From Trichosporon coremiiforme (lineage: Eukaryota; Basidiomycota; Tremellomycetes; Trichosporonales; Trichosporonaceae): a DNA stretch of 64,000 bases. The translations under genes were made by a program, and so were the position numbers. Below the pieces are notes generated by a model. The model was not told the origin of the DNA, ran no database searches, and saw nothing but the letters and a program-made list of their open reading frames with translations. Each line of letters starts with the position of its first letter. Position 1 is the first letter of the stretch. Below, piece by piece: positions 21,701-35,062 of this stretch. The stretch covers positions 184,076 to 248,075 of the forward strand of contig BCJJ01000019.1 of the NCBI GenBank assembly GCA_039545355.1. The letters run 5' to 3'.

Positions 21701-24700
21701 TGAAGCGCAGAGATCTGGTTTCGCTTCGATGGCCGCTTGATGTCCGCCGCAATGTCCGTTGCGCAGCGTCAGACGTGCTTGATATGTCATGGCCATTCCG
21801 AGTCCGTGTCGCCTGTGCTCACAGCCCTAAGGAACCAGGACTCGATGGACCGAGAGTACAACCTGACGGTCAAGAGCGGGCAGAGGTGGTCGCCCCTGCC
21901 GCTGTCCCCGGCCAATCTGGCCAAGTCCTCGGCATCGCCGGGCTCGGTCAACCCTTAACCCGGTCTGGTCTTTAGGCGGGAAGCAACATCTGACGTTTGA
22001 CGGCGATGGTACGATCGCATCAGAAGGTGTGACAGGATTCGGAGGGCTGGTTGGTCTGACTTTGCGACAGCTGCCTGCCATCAGCCATCAGATTATGCGT
22101 AACAGGCTTGTCGCAGCGCCTGAATGGCAGCGTGAGCTTGCTCGCCCGCCCTACTTCGGACGTTGGATGCATTCAGCTCCGTCGCAGAAGCTCCAGGCAG
22201 AGTCACTGAACTTTAGCGGAGGTGTTCCAGACCTCTGGAGACGTTTGGCCCTTTGCAGCCCTCGACGGACCCTCAGCACGCGAATGCCGCGAGGGAATGG
22301 CCCTGCCTCGTCGTCCAGGCCAGACGGCGAAGGACCTCGGCGCCGCCTTCCCCTCTAGGTAAGGCGTAAGCTCGGTCGACATGCTTACATGCTTACAGAG
22401 TTCACACTCAAAAGCAGGCGAGTCTCGAAGTTTGCGACTCTTGCTCTGCCCAGTCCCTGGCCCTTTCATTCTCTGACAAGGTCCACGGTCCGCTACGCTC
22501 TGGGCTTTGGCAGAAGGGCCGTTTCGACCGGCCCGGCCACGCGCCGGACTCTCCGGACACCCCGGACCTGCATGGGAGAAGGCCGTAGGCTAAGGAACGC
22601 AAGGAACGACTCGCAATGATTCAGCAGCGATTCAAAAGCTGAACAATTCAGTCTAGACAAAGGTTACGTACGCTCTTCTACTGCCTGCAGGGTGCGTGCC
22701 GCCTGCCAAACTCTGCACTCTGTTTTCAACGTTTCATCTCTTGCTCCAGCCCTCACACGGCTGACGGAAACGGAGGCGGCCCTTCATGGGATCAGGACCT
22801 GATATGTCCAGTCTGACGGACTCGTAGATCACAATTACGCTTTGCGTTTATGCCTGATGCTTCCTCGGTCCTTGCCCTTGGCCCTGGGCGGCGCAGCACA
22901 GCCAGAGTCAAGTGGACAATGAGTTCTCGCGAGAACACCGGACGTACGACGAATACGTCAGTGGCAACTCGTGACTTCACCAGCACTCGGCACGCCGTGC
23001 CCAGGTCAGCCACTAAACTCTCACGAGCGCACATGCTGCCTCCGAGCCCCAATGCATCGGTGCACCATGCTGGTCAATGGAACGAGGAACGATGTTCCTT
23101 GCGATCCTCCCATCAGTGCGCATCACTGCGCCCCTATCGTCACTGGCGCCTGGCAGGCCATTGCCTCCGGCGTCGCTCCGGCCCACGCTCCGGGGAAACC
23201 GGTCCGAGCCTGCTGTCAGCTGAGAACGAATGCCAGACGGTTGCCCTCCTGCTTCTTCTGGATCGGGTGGAGCCACTGATGTGCATGTGTGCGTGCGTGC
23301 TCTGGTTCTGGCTTCGTTCAGATAGCTTCGGTGCCCCCTTCGGCGCACTGCGCGCAGAGTAGTATATGGCAATCTTGCCGTTCTTGCTGACCCTACATCA
23401 CAACCGAACATCCGAGATGCCGGTGACGTACACATCTGCCAGATCCGTCATTGTTCGAACAGCAGACGCCGCAGCTCAGCTCCACCGGTCGCCTGGTTGC
23501 CGCTGCCTGTACCTTTGCCACCTGACGCCGCCGCCGGCTGCGGGCTTGGAGGCTCCGTTTTCGTCGCTGGAACGAGCCCAGCGCTGCCTTTACTCGTTTT
23601 GGAACACATCGGATGTCTCAGCACACCGAGCCATAGCCAAATGCAAAGCATTTACATAACGTCAAACAAAGTTACCATTCCCACTGGTGCAGTCCGCGTT
23701 CTACAGCTTCTATGTTCCTCTCAGCTGGACAACTGTCCAGTTCCCAAATGCGGACATCAACGCCAATAGGAATTCATGACCGGAAACAGCAAGATAACGC
23801 TTTTCTCGTCGCTCAGCACTGGATAAATCTCGGCGCCGACAGGTACGCCGAGGTTGGCGCCGCTGCTTGCAGTTGCTGTACAGCGGCACAGCATCATCAC
23901 TGACTCAGCATGTCATGTGGCCGTTGACGCCGCGTAGTGAGGCAGAGCAGTGGGCAAGCGGGACAGACCTGTGTGCAGTGCATTTCTCGCTTCGCCGGTC
24001 CTGCACTCCTTTGTCAACGTCGCGCGACTTGCAGCATGCAGGCTCGCATCGCTGTTGCCATGCTGTCACGTCTCTGACAAAGTTGGCCAAGGCACCTGCG
24101 TGCCAATGTGCCTACGCGTTTAAGTCTCGCTCGTTTTCCGCCTCGGTTGAGGGATATGGCCTTGAGGCGGTGCCATCGCGCTCGCTGCCATTGGGCCAAA
24201 GATGGTTGCTGTCGCCCACAGGTGACAGATGGGAACGGGTTACGAGAACATCTCTCGAAGCTCACGTGGTGTTCCAGCATTCGGCCCCGTCGCTAGCGTC
24301 AGCCAACAAGCAAACGATGATCCTTGTGGAAATCACGGTTATACGGTAAAACCTTAATGGGACACATACTGGGACCAGCCTGGTGACCCTGACAACGCGC
24401 TGCCCTGGACCTCTGTGTGCTGCTGCACTGCTGTGCCTTACACTTTCACCTGCCCTGGTGCAGCAGCCCCTGCGCCCCTCTGTGCCTCATACCTGCGACC
24501 ACCGGAGAGGGCGCCGCTGAGCAGCGAGTCAGAGCAAAAACTGGGATCGTCGCTGGGCGTGCCTGAGGCTTTCTGTGAATCAATTGAATCAGACCTGGGT
24601 TCCCTGAACAGCTGCATCCTGAAAACAACAACAACACAATTCCGACATGAGCCACCGCTGCCACTGATGGCGACAATAATGGCCAGCCACAACCGACACA

Positions 24701-27700
24701 CGGACTACACACATCTCGCGCATGTCCGCGCGCCTCTTCGCACCCTTGCGCGGAATGAGGAATAAAGGAGTCTGCGCTCACGTCTCAATGCGGAAACGGA
24801 GATCACGCCCCCCGCCTCCGCACGCCTCTGCACGCCCCGCGCCATTGGGGGTTCGGGCTCTCGGGGTCTCGCTAGCCTCGCTAGGAGCTATGTCCGTCGG
24901 ACCCACTGGACCAAGCACAGCTCACAGATAGATCGCTGAACGCCCCCTTGCGGTACGGCCAGGAGGATCGATATCCATATATCCACCGACTCGTGAATGG
25001 GGACTGACATGTCGCTACCAGTGGCAAGCCAAGTTGACCACCGCCCCTCCGCCCCCACACCCAAGGTATGGTGAGGCTGGGGAGGCTGAAGGGGCGATCG
25101 TAGGCTCTGTCGCTTAACGCTGCACGGCGCCATGTCGCGGCATGTCGTTCCTTCATTCCTCGTCATTGTTGGCTGCAGGTGCAGCAGACGCTCCGCGCGC
25201 ATTCCTGGCCATCCTTTGTCCGCGGTACCCTGCAGACCTAACCGAGCTTTGCAGAGCATGCGTTGTCTCATTCACCCTCATCTCGTCATCTTCTCTGGAG
25301 GAGGAAAGAAAGCAGTGGCGGCATGGTATGCACAGCTCGGGGTGTTGGCGGGACATGAGGGCAGGAAGTGAGGTGCACCGCGACCTGCGAATGCGCAAGC
25401 ATTGAGATTCTTTGCTCGCAAATTTCGCCACACCATCTCGTATGCGGTCTCTCCGTTGGGGGATCAGCTCGAGAGCCACAGACGCTGTCCCTCTGGACTT
25501 ACCAGCGCTCCGGGGCTGCCTCAGCAAGTGATCGCCTTGCCTTGCGCTGCCAAGCTCTGCCCGCGCTCTTTCCGAGGATAGCTTCCGCCCACTCGCAAAG
25601 CCGTACCATTGGAAGTACCGTTCCTCAAATTTCAATCGGAAGGGCTGCCGTGTGCCGTAGTGCTCGCGTTGTGCTCGCCGCTCACTTCTACTTGCCCCCT
25701 GCCTCCTCGACTCACAGTAGGCGATGCGCAGCCAGCAATCCAGCGCCACCTCTCAACGTCCCCGCAATTTTCTGCTGAGCCTGTCTGGCGCATCAGTTAT
25801 CCTCCGCTGCACTTCTTCTGTCACGTTCAGAAAGCAAGGAAACATCAAGGTTATCAGGGATTCTGCGATAGTGCATAACCTTATGAAGACTATTCATGGC
25901 TTTAGGCCGCTTTTAGGGCTGTCTGTAATCGGGTTACTAGTCAGTGGGTTTAGTCCCACTGAGATCCGCCAAGTCCCACTTTCCACCCCGACCGTAGTAG
26001 CGGTAACGAGTGCCGAGTGTGTTTATGTCTCGCATGCGTTCCGTTATTAATCATGCTAAGGATTCCAGCGGTGTGATGTCAGTACGCAGTGGGTCGTGGT
26101 AGGACAGCCCCACCGCTTCCCTCAATATCGCCGCCGCTGACGCTGGCGACGTTGGCATCGGGCACACCCCGCTTTCGTACATGGCACGCCCGGGAACGTC
26201 GGGGACGTCGGGCCGGGCACGGTGAGGTGGCAAGGTTGTGGCGTGCGCGTCGTCGGCGCTGACGTAATAGGAGCTGATATCGAGCTATGGACAGACCTGG
26301 CTGATGCTCTATTTGCCACGCAGCTCGGTCGCGCAGCGTGCAGTCCGGCACGGAGAAGTGCCTGCAGCGCATATACCTCGGCGAGGCTCCATGGACTGTG
26401 GCGTCATGCTCCATAAGTGAGAGCGACCTGAGTCGCCCCAAAGCTGCCTCAGTCGTCAACGTGAGCAGAGGTCCAAAGCTGAAGCAATTTATTCCCGACC
26501 AAGGCGATGCAGCGATGTAGTCATCTCGAGGAATAAGGTTTCTACGAGGTCCTTGGACTCGTGCCAAGTGGTGCCAGGCCATGCCACGCCACTTTGCTGC
26601 CTGGCCAGGTGCGAAAAGCACGCATCCTCCAGAGGCAAAGGCAGGGGCCAGGGTCTACGGAGCATACACAGGGTCCGAGGTCTCAACGCATACCCCAGTC
26701 TGCGCCAAAGGGATCACCCAGGGCTCAAGGAAGCGCCACAGGGCGCAGGCGGCAGTACTCGGTAGAAGTTTAAAGTTGGGTCGGCTGGTTCCAGTAGTGT
26801 GGGCCACTCTCTCAGGGCACAGCTCGTTTCGTTTGCACCTCTGCATCTCACACAAGCTCCTTGACTCCAAGTCGCCGAGGCCAAGTCAAGGGGGGCCAGG
26901 ACCCTGCTGCATCAGCCCAAGCTCGGGTATCCGAGGATGCGAAGACAGGAAGACGCAGCGATACACCAGCCAGTGAGTCAATGCCGTCAGAGCGTCAGTG
27001 CGTGCGCTCGCCCACATGCCAGAGCCGAGCGCCGGCCGGCGTGTGGCTTCGATTGCATGCGAATGAAGGATCGTCATGGCAGCATTCCGGCACACAGCCA
27101 TTTGTTTCAGCGTCCATCAGACTGGCTTGTGACACGGACCTCAAGGCTGGCATCTCCTATCGCTCCTACCGACCCCTACTGCTCCTGCCATTCGGATGTC
27201 GCTCTGCCGCGCCTGCCCACATTTCGGCTTGCACCGCGCAGTCTGGTCCGTGCGTTCCGGTCTCCTGGCAAGCTGAACCGAACTGGCTTGTCGGCTTGGG
27301 CGGCGGCGGCGGCTCGTTTCCCACAAACGACAACGAAACTCAACGCGCCCAGCTCCCAGCCAACAGCAGCAAGCGTGCGAGGGAGTACTTCAGCACACGA
27401 ACTTGGGGCATTGCGTCCGATTCCGTCCCCTCATTCCCCTGTTCCCCTCGACGACGAAGAACAATAATTACGCGATTCGATTGGGAGCGTCGCACTCCCA
27501 TAGGTCCAGCCTTGGTCACCGTCACCTCGGGTGGAGTGCGCACTCCTATTTCCGCTGCAGTGCTGCCCCCGTGCTGCCCGGCGGACCAGACAGTGTCCAG
27601 ACTCTCTGAGAGGGGGCACTTGGAGCGCGGGTGAAAGGAGGAAGAGGAGAAATTGTCCTTCCAAAAGAACCAGCGCAAACCTTACTCGTGCACTGCAGAG

Positions 27701-30700
27701 CCTTGATTTGCTTTGATTTTGGTTCCCGTTCCCAACCCCACCGCGGGCTTCGTCCGAATGCACCGTCCCTCCTTCCACAGGGTTGGGAAGTTGAAACTGT
27801 GTGCACAGGACCGCGACTCAGAGCATCACGAATTAGGACTGGGCTCCGTCCGCACTTCTGCAACCTCGCGGTATGGTTGCTTCGCATCAATAACTCTAAA
27901 GCTGTCAGTCGATCACGTTTTCCACACAAGATGGCGCTGTCACTGACGCAAACGGACGCTGTTAGCGTTTAGGACCCCGTTACCGACTCTCAGCCACACT
28001 CAGGACGTCCACACCATGCGGCTTTCGCTCTCATGTTCGAGTGCCAACACAGTAGATGGCGTTCTGAGGCCAGATATTTAAGCTCCGGTCCGCACAAAGG
28101 ATGTCAGCGCGAGGGGCAGCTCTAAAAGGCCGACAGGCTTGAAAAAGGCTCAATATCATCGCCCTGCAAATGCGTTTCCCTTCCCTTGCCCTCAGGATCT
28201 CGTCCCCGACACCCAGCTCCTCTGAGCCTCAAGATGGTTAACATTTTCCACGTGCAAAGGTAGCATGCAGGCGCGACCACTACTTGCTTCAGAGTTCTCC
28301 AGAAGTTTAACTTTGATTGCGTCGCTCACGGCCCACCGCCCAAACATCTCCTATAGCTGCCCCTTGTGTTTGTATCAATTGATTGCTGATTTCCACACAC
28401 CTGACTCCAACGAGGGGGCCCTCGTTGCCATGCTTCACACAGCCAGGGCGAGAGGGGCAGAGGGGGTCGCAAACTCTTGCCCCTTTCTGTGTGTACGCCG
28501 ACACTTGCGTAAGTGCATCTACTGGTGCTGCTGATGGCACCTAGGTCAGTCTCGGGTTTCCGTCGGACCGTTGGGCTAAACATCAAACGCACCTTTGGAA
28601 AGTATGGAATACAGCAAACAGGGCTCGCTCTGGTGAGTCGCTGATCAAGTGGGTCCACCGGATTGGGAGGGGCCAATAGGCGGAGCGAGCAAATGGATCT
28701 CTTCGGTCACTATTACCTCCTTCTCGTAACGGGTGACGTTGTTTCTGGAGTCCTGGACATTGGGAACACGGGGTGGGGCCGTTCCAAGTCTGGCTCCTCA
28801 GACACCGTCACTCCAAGAAGAGGGACACTCGCCAGCCTGCCTGTTCGAGCGTGTCCCGGCCGTTTGTGGGGGTCAAACGGATGATTCCTGGAGATCCTTA
28901 GCGCCGTTTACATCGATGTCACGGGCCCTTGCTCTGACATCTGATAAACGCAACTGACGCCCGATACCCTCAGCGACCGGCGGCACCGTGTCAACGGTCA
29001 CTACTGGTCATTGTCACGACTGACTTTACCTCAACATCGCGACATACGCTTTTGGTTTGATTATTCACAATATTACACTTAAGACCAACAGTCACGGATC
29101 TGACGACTCCTAACCCACAGCGACATCATACGCTCTTCCTTCCCTCGCTGCTCTCTCCTTTTGACGGATCTTTGATGGTACCTGCACTGACCTGTAATTT
29201 GTAAAGTGAAATGACGTACGCCCAATAATGGGACGCCACCGTAACCCGCGGAGTATCCCTGCAAACTAACTCCAATGAGTTAGAGTCCGAGAGCGGCTTG
29301 GGTGCAGAGGTCGGAGAATGCGGTGCTGGGCATGATTAGGGGACGCAGCAAACAGTGCTGGCTCGCTCACCGACAGGCTCGTTCTCAATTCTCGCGAGCC
29401 GCCTCCCCATGCCGAGCGTCGGAAGACTGGGGAAAGAGGCGTCGGCGGTGCGTCGTTGTTCCTCTCGGTCGTTCCTTTCCGCTTCGGATTACTACACCGT
29501 GTGAGTTATCGGTTTTGACTTTGAGTTTCCTAACAACAAGTGTTGTTCACGACGCAACCGGTGCTCGCCAGCGTTGCGTTCATTGGATCGGCTAGATCTC
29601 GAAACACCATTCGCGACCCGTAAGCGCTACCGCAACCCCGAACGCCAGTCGAGACGAGCTCCACGGCTCATCGGATGAGCACATTCGGATCTGCACGCAC
29701 AGCCATGCTGTCCCCGCCTCGCGAGAGCGAGATACCCAGGAAATCCTAAGATTCCAAGATCTAGAAGTGCGACGGATAAGGTTTTAGCCTGCCCGTGTCT
29801 TTGTGTCTTGACTCGCCAAGGTTAGCGTTGGGCTCGCAACTGTAAGGTGTAAGTCGTATCCTTGTGCCAAAAGCAGACGACTCAGCAGCAGCAGCAAGAG
29901 GGCAGGCTGGAGGAACCGGCTGTCTCGGCTGAACAACCGGTCGTCTCCTCGCTCAAGCACAATGAAGCGCCCGACTCTGGAGCCAGGACAACTCGCGAGC
30001 TCGCCCACCCGTCTGAGGTTTGAGAAGCATGTCACGCTCAACCATATCTGCGGGACTCGGATACAGCTTGCTAACAACGCAGCATGTGGGACTTTCTCTT
30101 CGGCTCGCTGCTAACTACAAGTTCGAACTTGCTCGCAGCCAGGTCCCAACTGGCTAAGTTGACAATCAGGTTGGCGTACAGTACATACAACAGGATACAG
30201 TTCCGCTGCAGCGCGATATCAATAAAGGCTGGATCTAGATCTGGACCGAGCCATAACCGCGAACCCATTTCGTGGCGCACACATTGCGCTGTGCATCTCG
30301 CAGCTCAAGCTCACACCTCTAAGCTCAGCGGATTCGGCTCGCTTTGCGCATCCTGGAGACATTAATGTCCCACTGCCTGACATGCCCAGGCTACTTGCAA
30401 GGGGCGCTTTCGATAAGCTATGCTGCCTCGAGGAGCAGCTGCGGCAATGGTTTGCTCCACCAAACACCGCAAGCTTCTCGCGCCACTCTGGCAACGAGCG
30501 CGACAGTTCGCAACGGTCCGGCGCAGCACTCGGGGCACGGGGCATGGTGCCGTGGCAGGTCCGCAGGAACGCGAGGAACAGGTTGCGCTACGCACGCCAC
30601 CGTCGTGACATGGCGGCGAACGAGAGTCTTTGGTGACCAAATGCTCTTGCGCCCCGTGGCTTCCTGTATGCTCTCAGTTGCTCGCGCTCTGAAGCTATAC

Positions 30701-31035
30701 CAAAGAGGGACGTTCAGCGTGGTCCGCATTCTGGCGCATTCACCCACCTCCAGTCCATACCGCAACCTCACCTCAGTTTTCGGGTACAGTGTGAACCGCG
30801 TGATTCCCCCAAAACGCAAACGCAAATCGCTATGGGCGCACTGCAGCCACGGGAACAGCACACGTCTGCCTCTGCTCCCGGCCTAGAGTCACCAGCACCA
30901 CTCCAGCGTTGTGGTCCCATGTTCTGCCATCGGACTTTACGTCGTCCCTCGTCGCCAGTTGACGACGGTGTCCCCGCGAGATCTGCTGGCACATCCGGCC
31001 CGGACTTGTGGCACTGGATGTTTGCCACAATCTCG
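18701..31035. other. Gene-poor interval of about 12 kb
   Basis: I read all six frames and see no family-recognisable protein, no spliced gene with consistent codon bias, no tRNA or rRNA and no terminal repeats of a mobile element. The longest frame (26861-27634, 257 codons) starts at a TTG and is within chance expectation. Base composition is mixed, with no long A/T tracts. It lies wholly upstream of the WOPR gene and may act as its extended regulatory region or encode non-coding RNA (inference). Confidence 0.5.
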
Positions 31036-32775
31036 TCATCGACCGTGGATCGACCCCGGATCCCCTCTTTGGGGACGGCCCAGCGGCGCATTTTCATTTC
31101 TGCCGTCTCGAGAGATCCCTTCCGCCACCCCATCCATCTCGTCAGTCTCGTTGCCTACCTTCTTTTTAACCCTCTCAGAACAGGACTGACTTGCCTGAAT
31201 ATTGACGGCGTAGCCTGTGGATGCTTTGGGTATCTCGATCCGCCCTGTCGACGGCTCAGTCGAAGACTGCTTACGGGTCCCAGAAGTTGCTTCCTTGCCG
31301 TACGCATATGAGCGCCGATTGCGCTGAAGGAATAGGGGAGTAGGCTCGATTCGAGTCAATCCCATCGGAGACGCAGGGGGCGCGCGCGGCCACTCCGACA
31401 TACTTGATGGGGCCGGGTGGCGTGGACGAGACAAGTGTGTGCCCAGCTGGCCGTGGACGGTCGGGGGAGGGAGAGGTGGGAAGAGCAGCACACGCTGGGT
31501 CGACTGAAGCTGCTGCCACTGCATCGAGTCCCTGGTGCAAGTCGCGGGGTCTTCAGTGGCCTCGAAACTTGGGGCGATGATAGGTGACACGTCCTCATCC
31601 CGGCTGGGCCACAAGGCTGCCCGGAAAGGAATGGGTGCTGGTGGGATCGTGAGCATGGCGCCTCGCCCTTGGTCTCGCTCCATCTCCAGTGCCGCGACGC
31701 GTCTCTCCAGCTGGTCGAGCCTCAGCGTGCGGGCCCCCTCCCTGTCTTCCCCGAGGCCCGTCGAGGAAGCCTCTGCTAATTATATGAACACGCCCAGGGC
31801 AGATGTGATGATCTCTGCAGCCACGTTCATTGCAGCCGCGATGGTCGTATCCGAAGGGGGTGTTTGGAGCTACCTTCGATGGCACGGTCGGTATGGTAGA
31901 CGTTGTCAAGCAAGGTGGCACGTGAGGCGGAAGGTTTAGGGCTGCTTCGAACAAAGGCGCCTGGGGAGGAGGAGGCCAGGGACGGGGGCCATGGGCCAAC
32001 AAGTAAGGCTGAGCGGGTTGGATGTGAGGGGGGCAGTAGGGCACCCAGGGCGGCGTGGCAGGCGGGAACGCCCCAACTTGCTGATAAGACTGATGAGCCG
32101 ACCAGATATCAATGGGCGGAGGCGGCACGGGAGGTGGGTGATGGGAGTGGTCGCCGCATGTGAACACACTGGAGTTGCTCGGAAACGCTTGCATCCCGTT
32201 GTCGAGATCACGGAGCACGGCGCTGCGGAGCAGGTCAAACTGCTGTGGCGTGATTCTGGGCTGGTCGTGCGGTCCCCTTGTCACGATCATTGGGTAGGAA
32301 CGTCCCCTTGCGTCTGGAGTCGAAAGGGTAAGGGTCGCTGAAAGTGTCGCCGAGGCGGAGCCCATTCATGACGCTGACGAAAGCTTGATGTCGAGCGAGT
32401 GGACTGCTGGAAGAAGCTCTCGAACAGGAGCTGTGAGAGTGCGGAGGCAGCTCGGACAGGCAATCTGAAGATGCGCAGGTTCACTTCTGGGTCTGGCCCC
32501 TTCCGTCCCCTCCCCAATGGAGAGCCTATTGTCCGATAATGGAAGTCTGTCAAGGCGCATCGGAGCGAGAAGCGGCCCGAGCGCATCTCCGGGTGCCCAC
32601 CGCGGGCACATACTTCTCTGGCATGCGTTTGACGCACGACAATCGTCACGGACAACAGTGCCACTGACCAAGGCTCAGGAGCAGGCGGTGCCGCAATTCC
32701 ACTGCCGGTGAGAGATCTCGATCGACGGGGTCTCAATCGGCTTGGTAAGCGTGGCATGCTTCTCGGGCCTGGCCA
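31036..32775 (-). CDS. Uncertain hypothetical multi-exon locus
   Basis: Several overlapping minus-strand frames look partly coding but I cannot join them into one model. From upstream to downstream: an ATG at 32775 opening 33 codons (MARPEKHATLTKP); a segment near 32300-32370 (MNGLRLGDTFSDPYPFDS); a Pro-rich frame at 31900-32270 (PRITPQQFDLLRSAVLRDL, then many Pro/His); and a frame ending at TAG 31036 that begins with a likely coiled coil (TLRLDQLERRVAALEMERDQ) and continues Pro/Ser-rich. A GTAGCT donor follows the Pro-rich frame (near 31883), and TTAGCAG acceptors near 31775-31785 lead into the coiled-coil frame, but phase does not match. It could be a real lineage-specific gene with more introns, or a decaying one. 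No domain is recognised. Confidence 0.35.
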
Positions 32776-33934
32776 TTGTCGAGGCTATCACGAGATTCTC
32801 AGGACAGAGAAGAGACTTGTATTCCAATTGCTCTGTTGCCGATGGCAGGTGAGTTTCGACCGCTGACCGATGAGACGCCCAGCCCCTGGTTCCCGAACTC
32901 TCCTGGCCCTCATGCTTGTCGCTCTGATGCAGCGGGACGCTGTTTCTTGCCCAACCCCCGATGCCGAGAGAGTTACAGTTGCTACCGAGCCTCCGTCGGT
33001 TTTAACTCGGACTTGTTCTGCGCCGAGCTCATGTGTGCACCCGTCACGCTGTTTGCCGTCTCAGCTTAACGTTGACCCAAACGACGGGCACATGTCCAGC
33101 CATCAGCTGATGAGGTTTCCTGCGCTGCGTGCTCCGTTGTTGCGACGCTCGGTTGTCTGATCGACGGCGAAGCATGATCATCATGCGCAGAGCCAAGCAC
33201 AGCGAAGCTTCGGGCCAGCCCGGCCCAGCCAGGATCAAGCTTTGCGGAGCATGCCGAGTTCGCCATCAGCGCTGACCTTATGGCGAACAGCCCCGACTGT
33301 GGCGCCTTTCACCGCGTGACATGCCGGACACTAATGCCATTCGGTAGGTGAGAGGGGGTGCAGAGCCAATTACGCCGAGCTGTCGACCTCAAATGCATGT
33401 CCTGATCGGCTGTTGCGGTTGCATACCAACCAGGAACTAGGCCGCGCCTGGCGGCTTTGACGGCTTCATGGGAGACATCGATGCGGTGCTGATCACCAGC
33501 ACAAGCTTCGTGCAACGCAAGTCCAGACGTTGACGCAGGACTTCACATACTCCTACACTCTACTCGATGTACTTATACTACAGGAATGGCCTTGCTGGAG
33601 GGCCGAAGTCGCTCGGTCCGCTAACGTAGCCTCGCTACCCAGACGATTTGACGGGCTGCTTACCCTACTCTTACAGGCTCGAAGGATCGCTCCTGACAGG
33701 CATCGTGGGGTGTACGTCGATCCCCTTCTCGGACTGCACGCTGGTCGGACTGCTGGCCGAGCTGCCATTAGAGAGACCGGGAGTGCTGGGCCCGCCGGAC
33801 CCAGGACAAGCGTGACCCTGCGCATGTCCAGAGGCGGGGTCCCCAGTACCCTCGGCGATGCTGGAGCCCACGGGCTCGCTGGAGCGTCCGGCGGCACTCT
33901 GGCCGGTGGAACAGGCAGCGAGCTGAACAGGGGG
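32776..33934. other. Intergenic, nothing recognised
   Basis: This 1.2-kb stretch lies between the uncertain locus and the 375-aa hypothetical. Only short frames are present, some being the antisense or out-of-frame continuation of the downstream gene. No regulatory or RNA feature is identifiable. Confidence 0.5.
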
Positions 33935-35062
33935 CTACTGCAGAGTTTGGGTCTGGAGCTGCTGGAGCTGCAGGAAGTGCGAGTTGGTGTTCGAGACAAG
34001 CGCCGGGTGGAATCTGATGGCAGAGCCCGCGTGGGAGGACTCGGAAGCCGAATTGCCAAAGACGGACTGGAGGTCGGCACCCGTGATCGGACCGGCGCGG
34101 ACGCGGGGTCGAACGAGACCTCCCACAGTCGAGCTCTCGGGGGCAGACGCAACCGTCTCGACCTTCACAAAGGGGTCGACGAAGCCCGTAGACGATGACT
34201 CGGCGAAGGTCCATAGCGCCTCGGCGTTGTTCGGTAGGGGTCCCGTGGGCTGCACCTGTTGTCCACCACCTGAAGTGCGGGCATGCTGACCGGCAGAGCT
34301 GTCGTGGCTCATCGTCGGGAAGCTGAGGCGGCGCTGAAACGCGACCGGCTCGTAGTAACCGTAGCCCTGCAGAGCGTAGCGGGTGTCGTGGAGCGCTTGG
34401 CTGAATAGTGACGCGATGCCATCCTCAACGCCCTCGAAGGCGATGAGAACACGTCTCTTTTGCGCATCGTCGAGCTCCAACGGCGAGGCGGCGATCTCAC
34501 TGACAAGCTCGTCGAGTCGGCTTGAAAAGATTGCCCCGACCATGGTGGCAGCTTCGAAGATTTCGAGATCGAGAGCGGACCTCTCGTCGCCGGCGGCCAG
34601 GTTGGAGAGGCCGAGGGTAGCGCCCGAGGGAGCATTGTCGGGTTTAACAGCGACTGGCAACTCCTTGTCGTCGACTACATCGCCAGGAACCATGTTGCGG
34701 AACTGTTCACCCAGCGCATCGATGACATCGCGCGTCTCATCAACTGTCGCCCTCGCCTGCCTCAGAAGGTGCAGGGTATTCACCACCTGTCCCCGGAGCT
34801 TCGGGTCGATCTTCGCGCGAGCGGAGGAGTCCTTGTCCTTGCGGTCGTCGCTGCGGCCCTCAGTCGTAGGGGCAGTCGCGTCGCTGTCCTTCAGAAGCTC
34901 GAGGACAGGCCAGGCACCTTGCACCTTGGCGATGTATGACTTGAGACTCTCCCCGAGACGCTTCTCGGGGGTCTCAATAGAGATGGCGGACGCGGTGTCC
35001 GAGCCGCCCGAGGTCGCCCCGGCCGGCTGCGCGCTGGTTCCGCCGTTGCGACTGGAAGTCAT
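33935..35062 (-). CDS. Intronless hypothetical protein, 375 aa
   Basis: A single uninterrupted frame runs from ATG (35062) to TAG with the G/C-ending codon preference of the neighbouring genes, so I regard it as a real gene. I do not recognise the family. The N-terminus is Ser/Gly/Thr-rich and probably disordered (to ~35). Residues ~35-245 look alpha-helical, with amphipathic heptads such as KLRGQVVNTLHLLRQARAT, RDVIDALGEQFRNMV and SSRLDELVSEIAASPLEL. The C-terminal third is Ser/Gly/Val-rich and ends in a Leu/Gln run (LQLQQLQTQTLQ). No signal peptide, membrane segment or catalytic motif is visible. The absence of introns is unusual here, where most recognised genes have one to eight. A helical scaffold or transcription-related role is possible, but that is only a guess. 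Confidence 0.75.
   Translation of the reverse strand: MTSSRNGGTSAQPAGATSGGSDTASAISIETPEKRLGESLKSYIAKVQGAWPVLELLKDSDATAPTTEGRSDDRKDKDSSARAKIDPKLRGQVVNTLHLLRQARATVDETRDVIDALGEQFRNMVPGDVVDDKELPVAVKPDNAPSGATLGLSNLAAGDERSALDLEIFEAATMVGAIFSSRLDELVSEIAASPLELDDAQKRRVLIAFEGVEDGIASLFSQALHDTRYALQGYGYYEPVAFQRRLSFPTMSHDSSAGQHARTSGGGQQVQPTGPLPNNAEALWTFAESSSTGFVDPFVKVETVASAPESSTVGGLVRPRVRAGPITGADLQSVFGNSASESSHAGSAIRFHPALVSNTNSHFLQLQQLQTQTLQ

Noticed and set aside
26861..27634. 257-codon plus-strand frame in the gene-poor region
   Set aside because: It begins at a TTG, has no family resemblance and no third-position G/C bias; one such frame is expected by chance in this much sequence.
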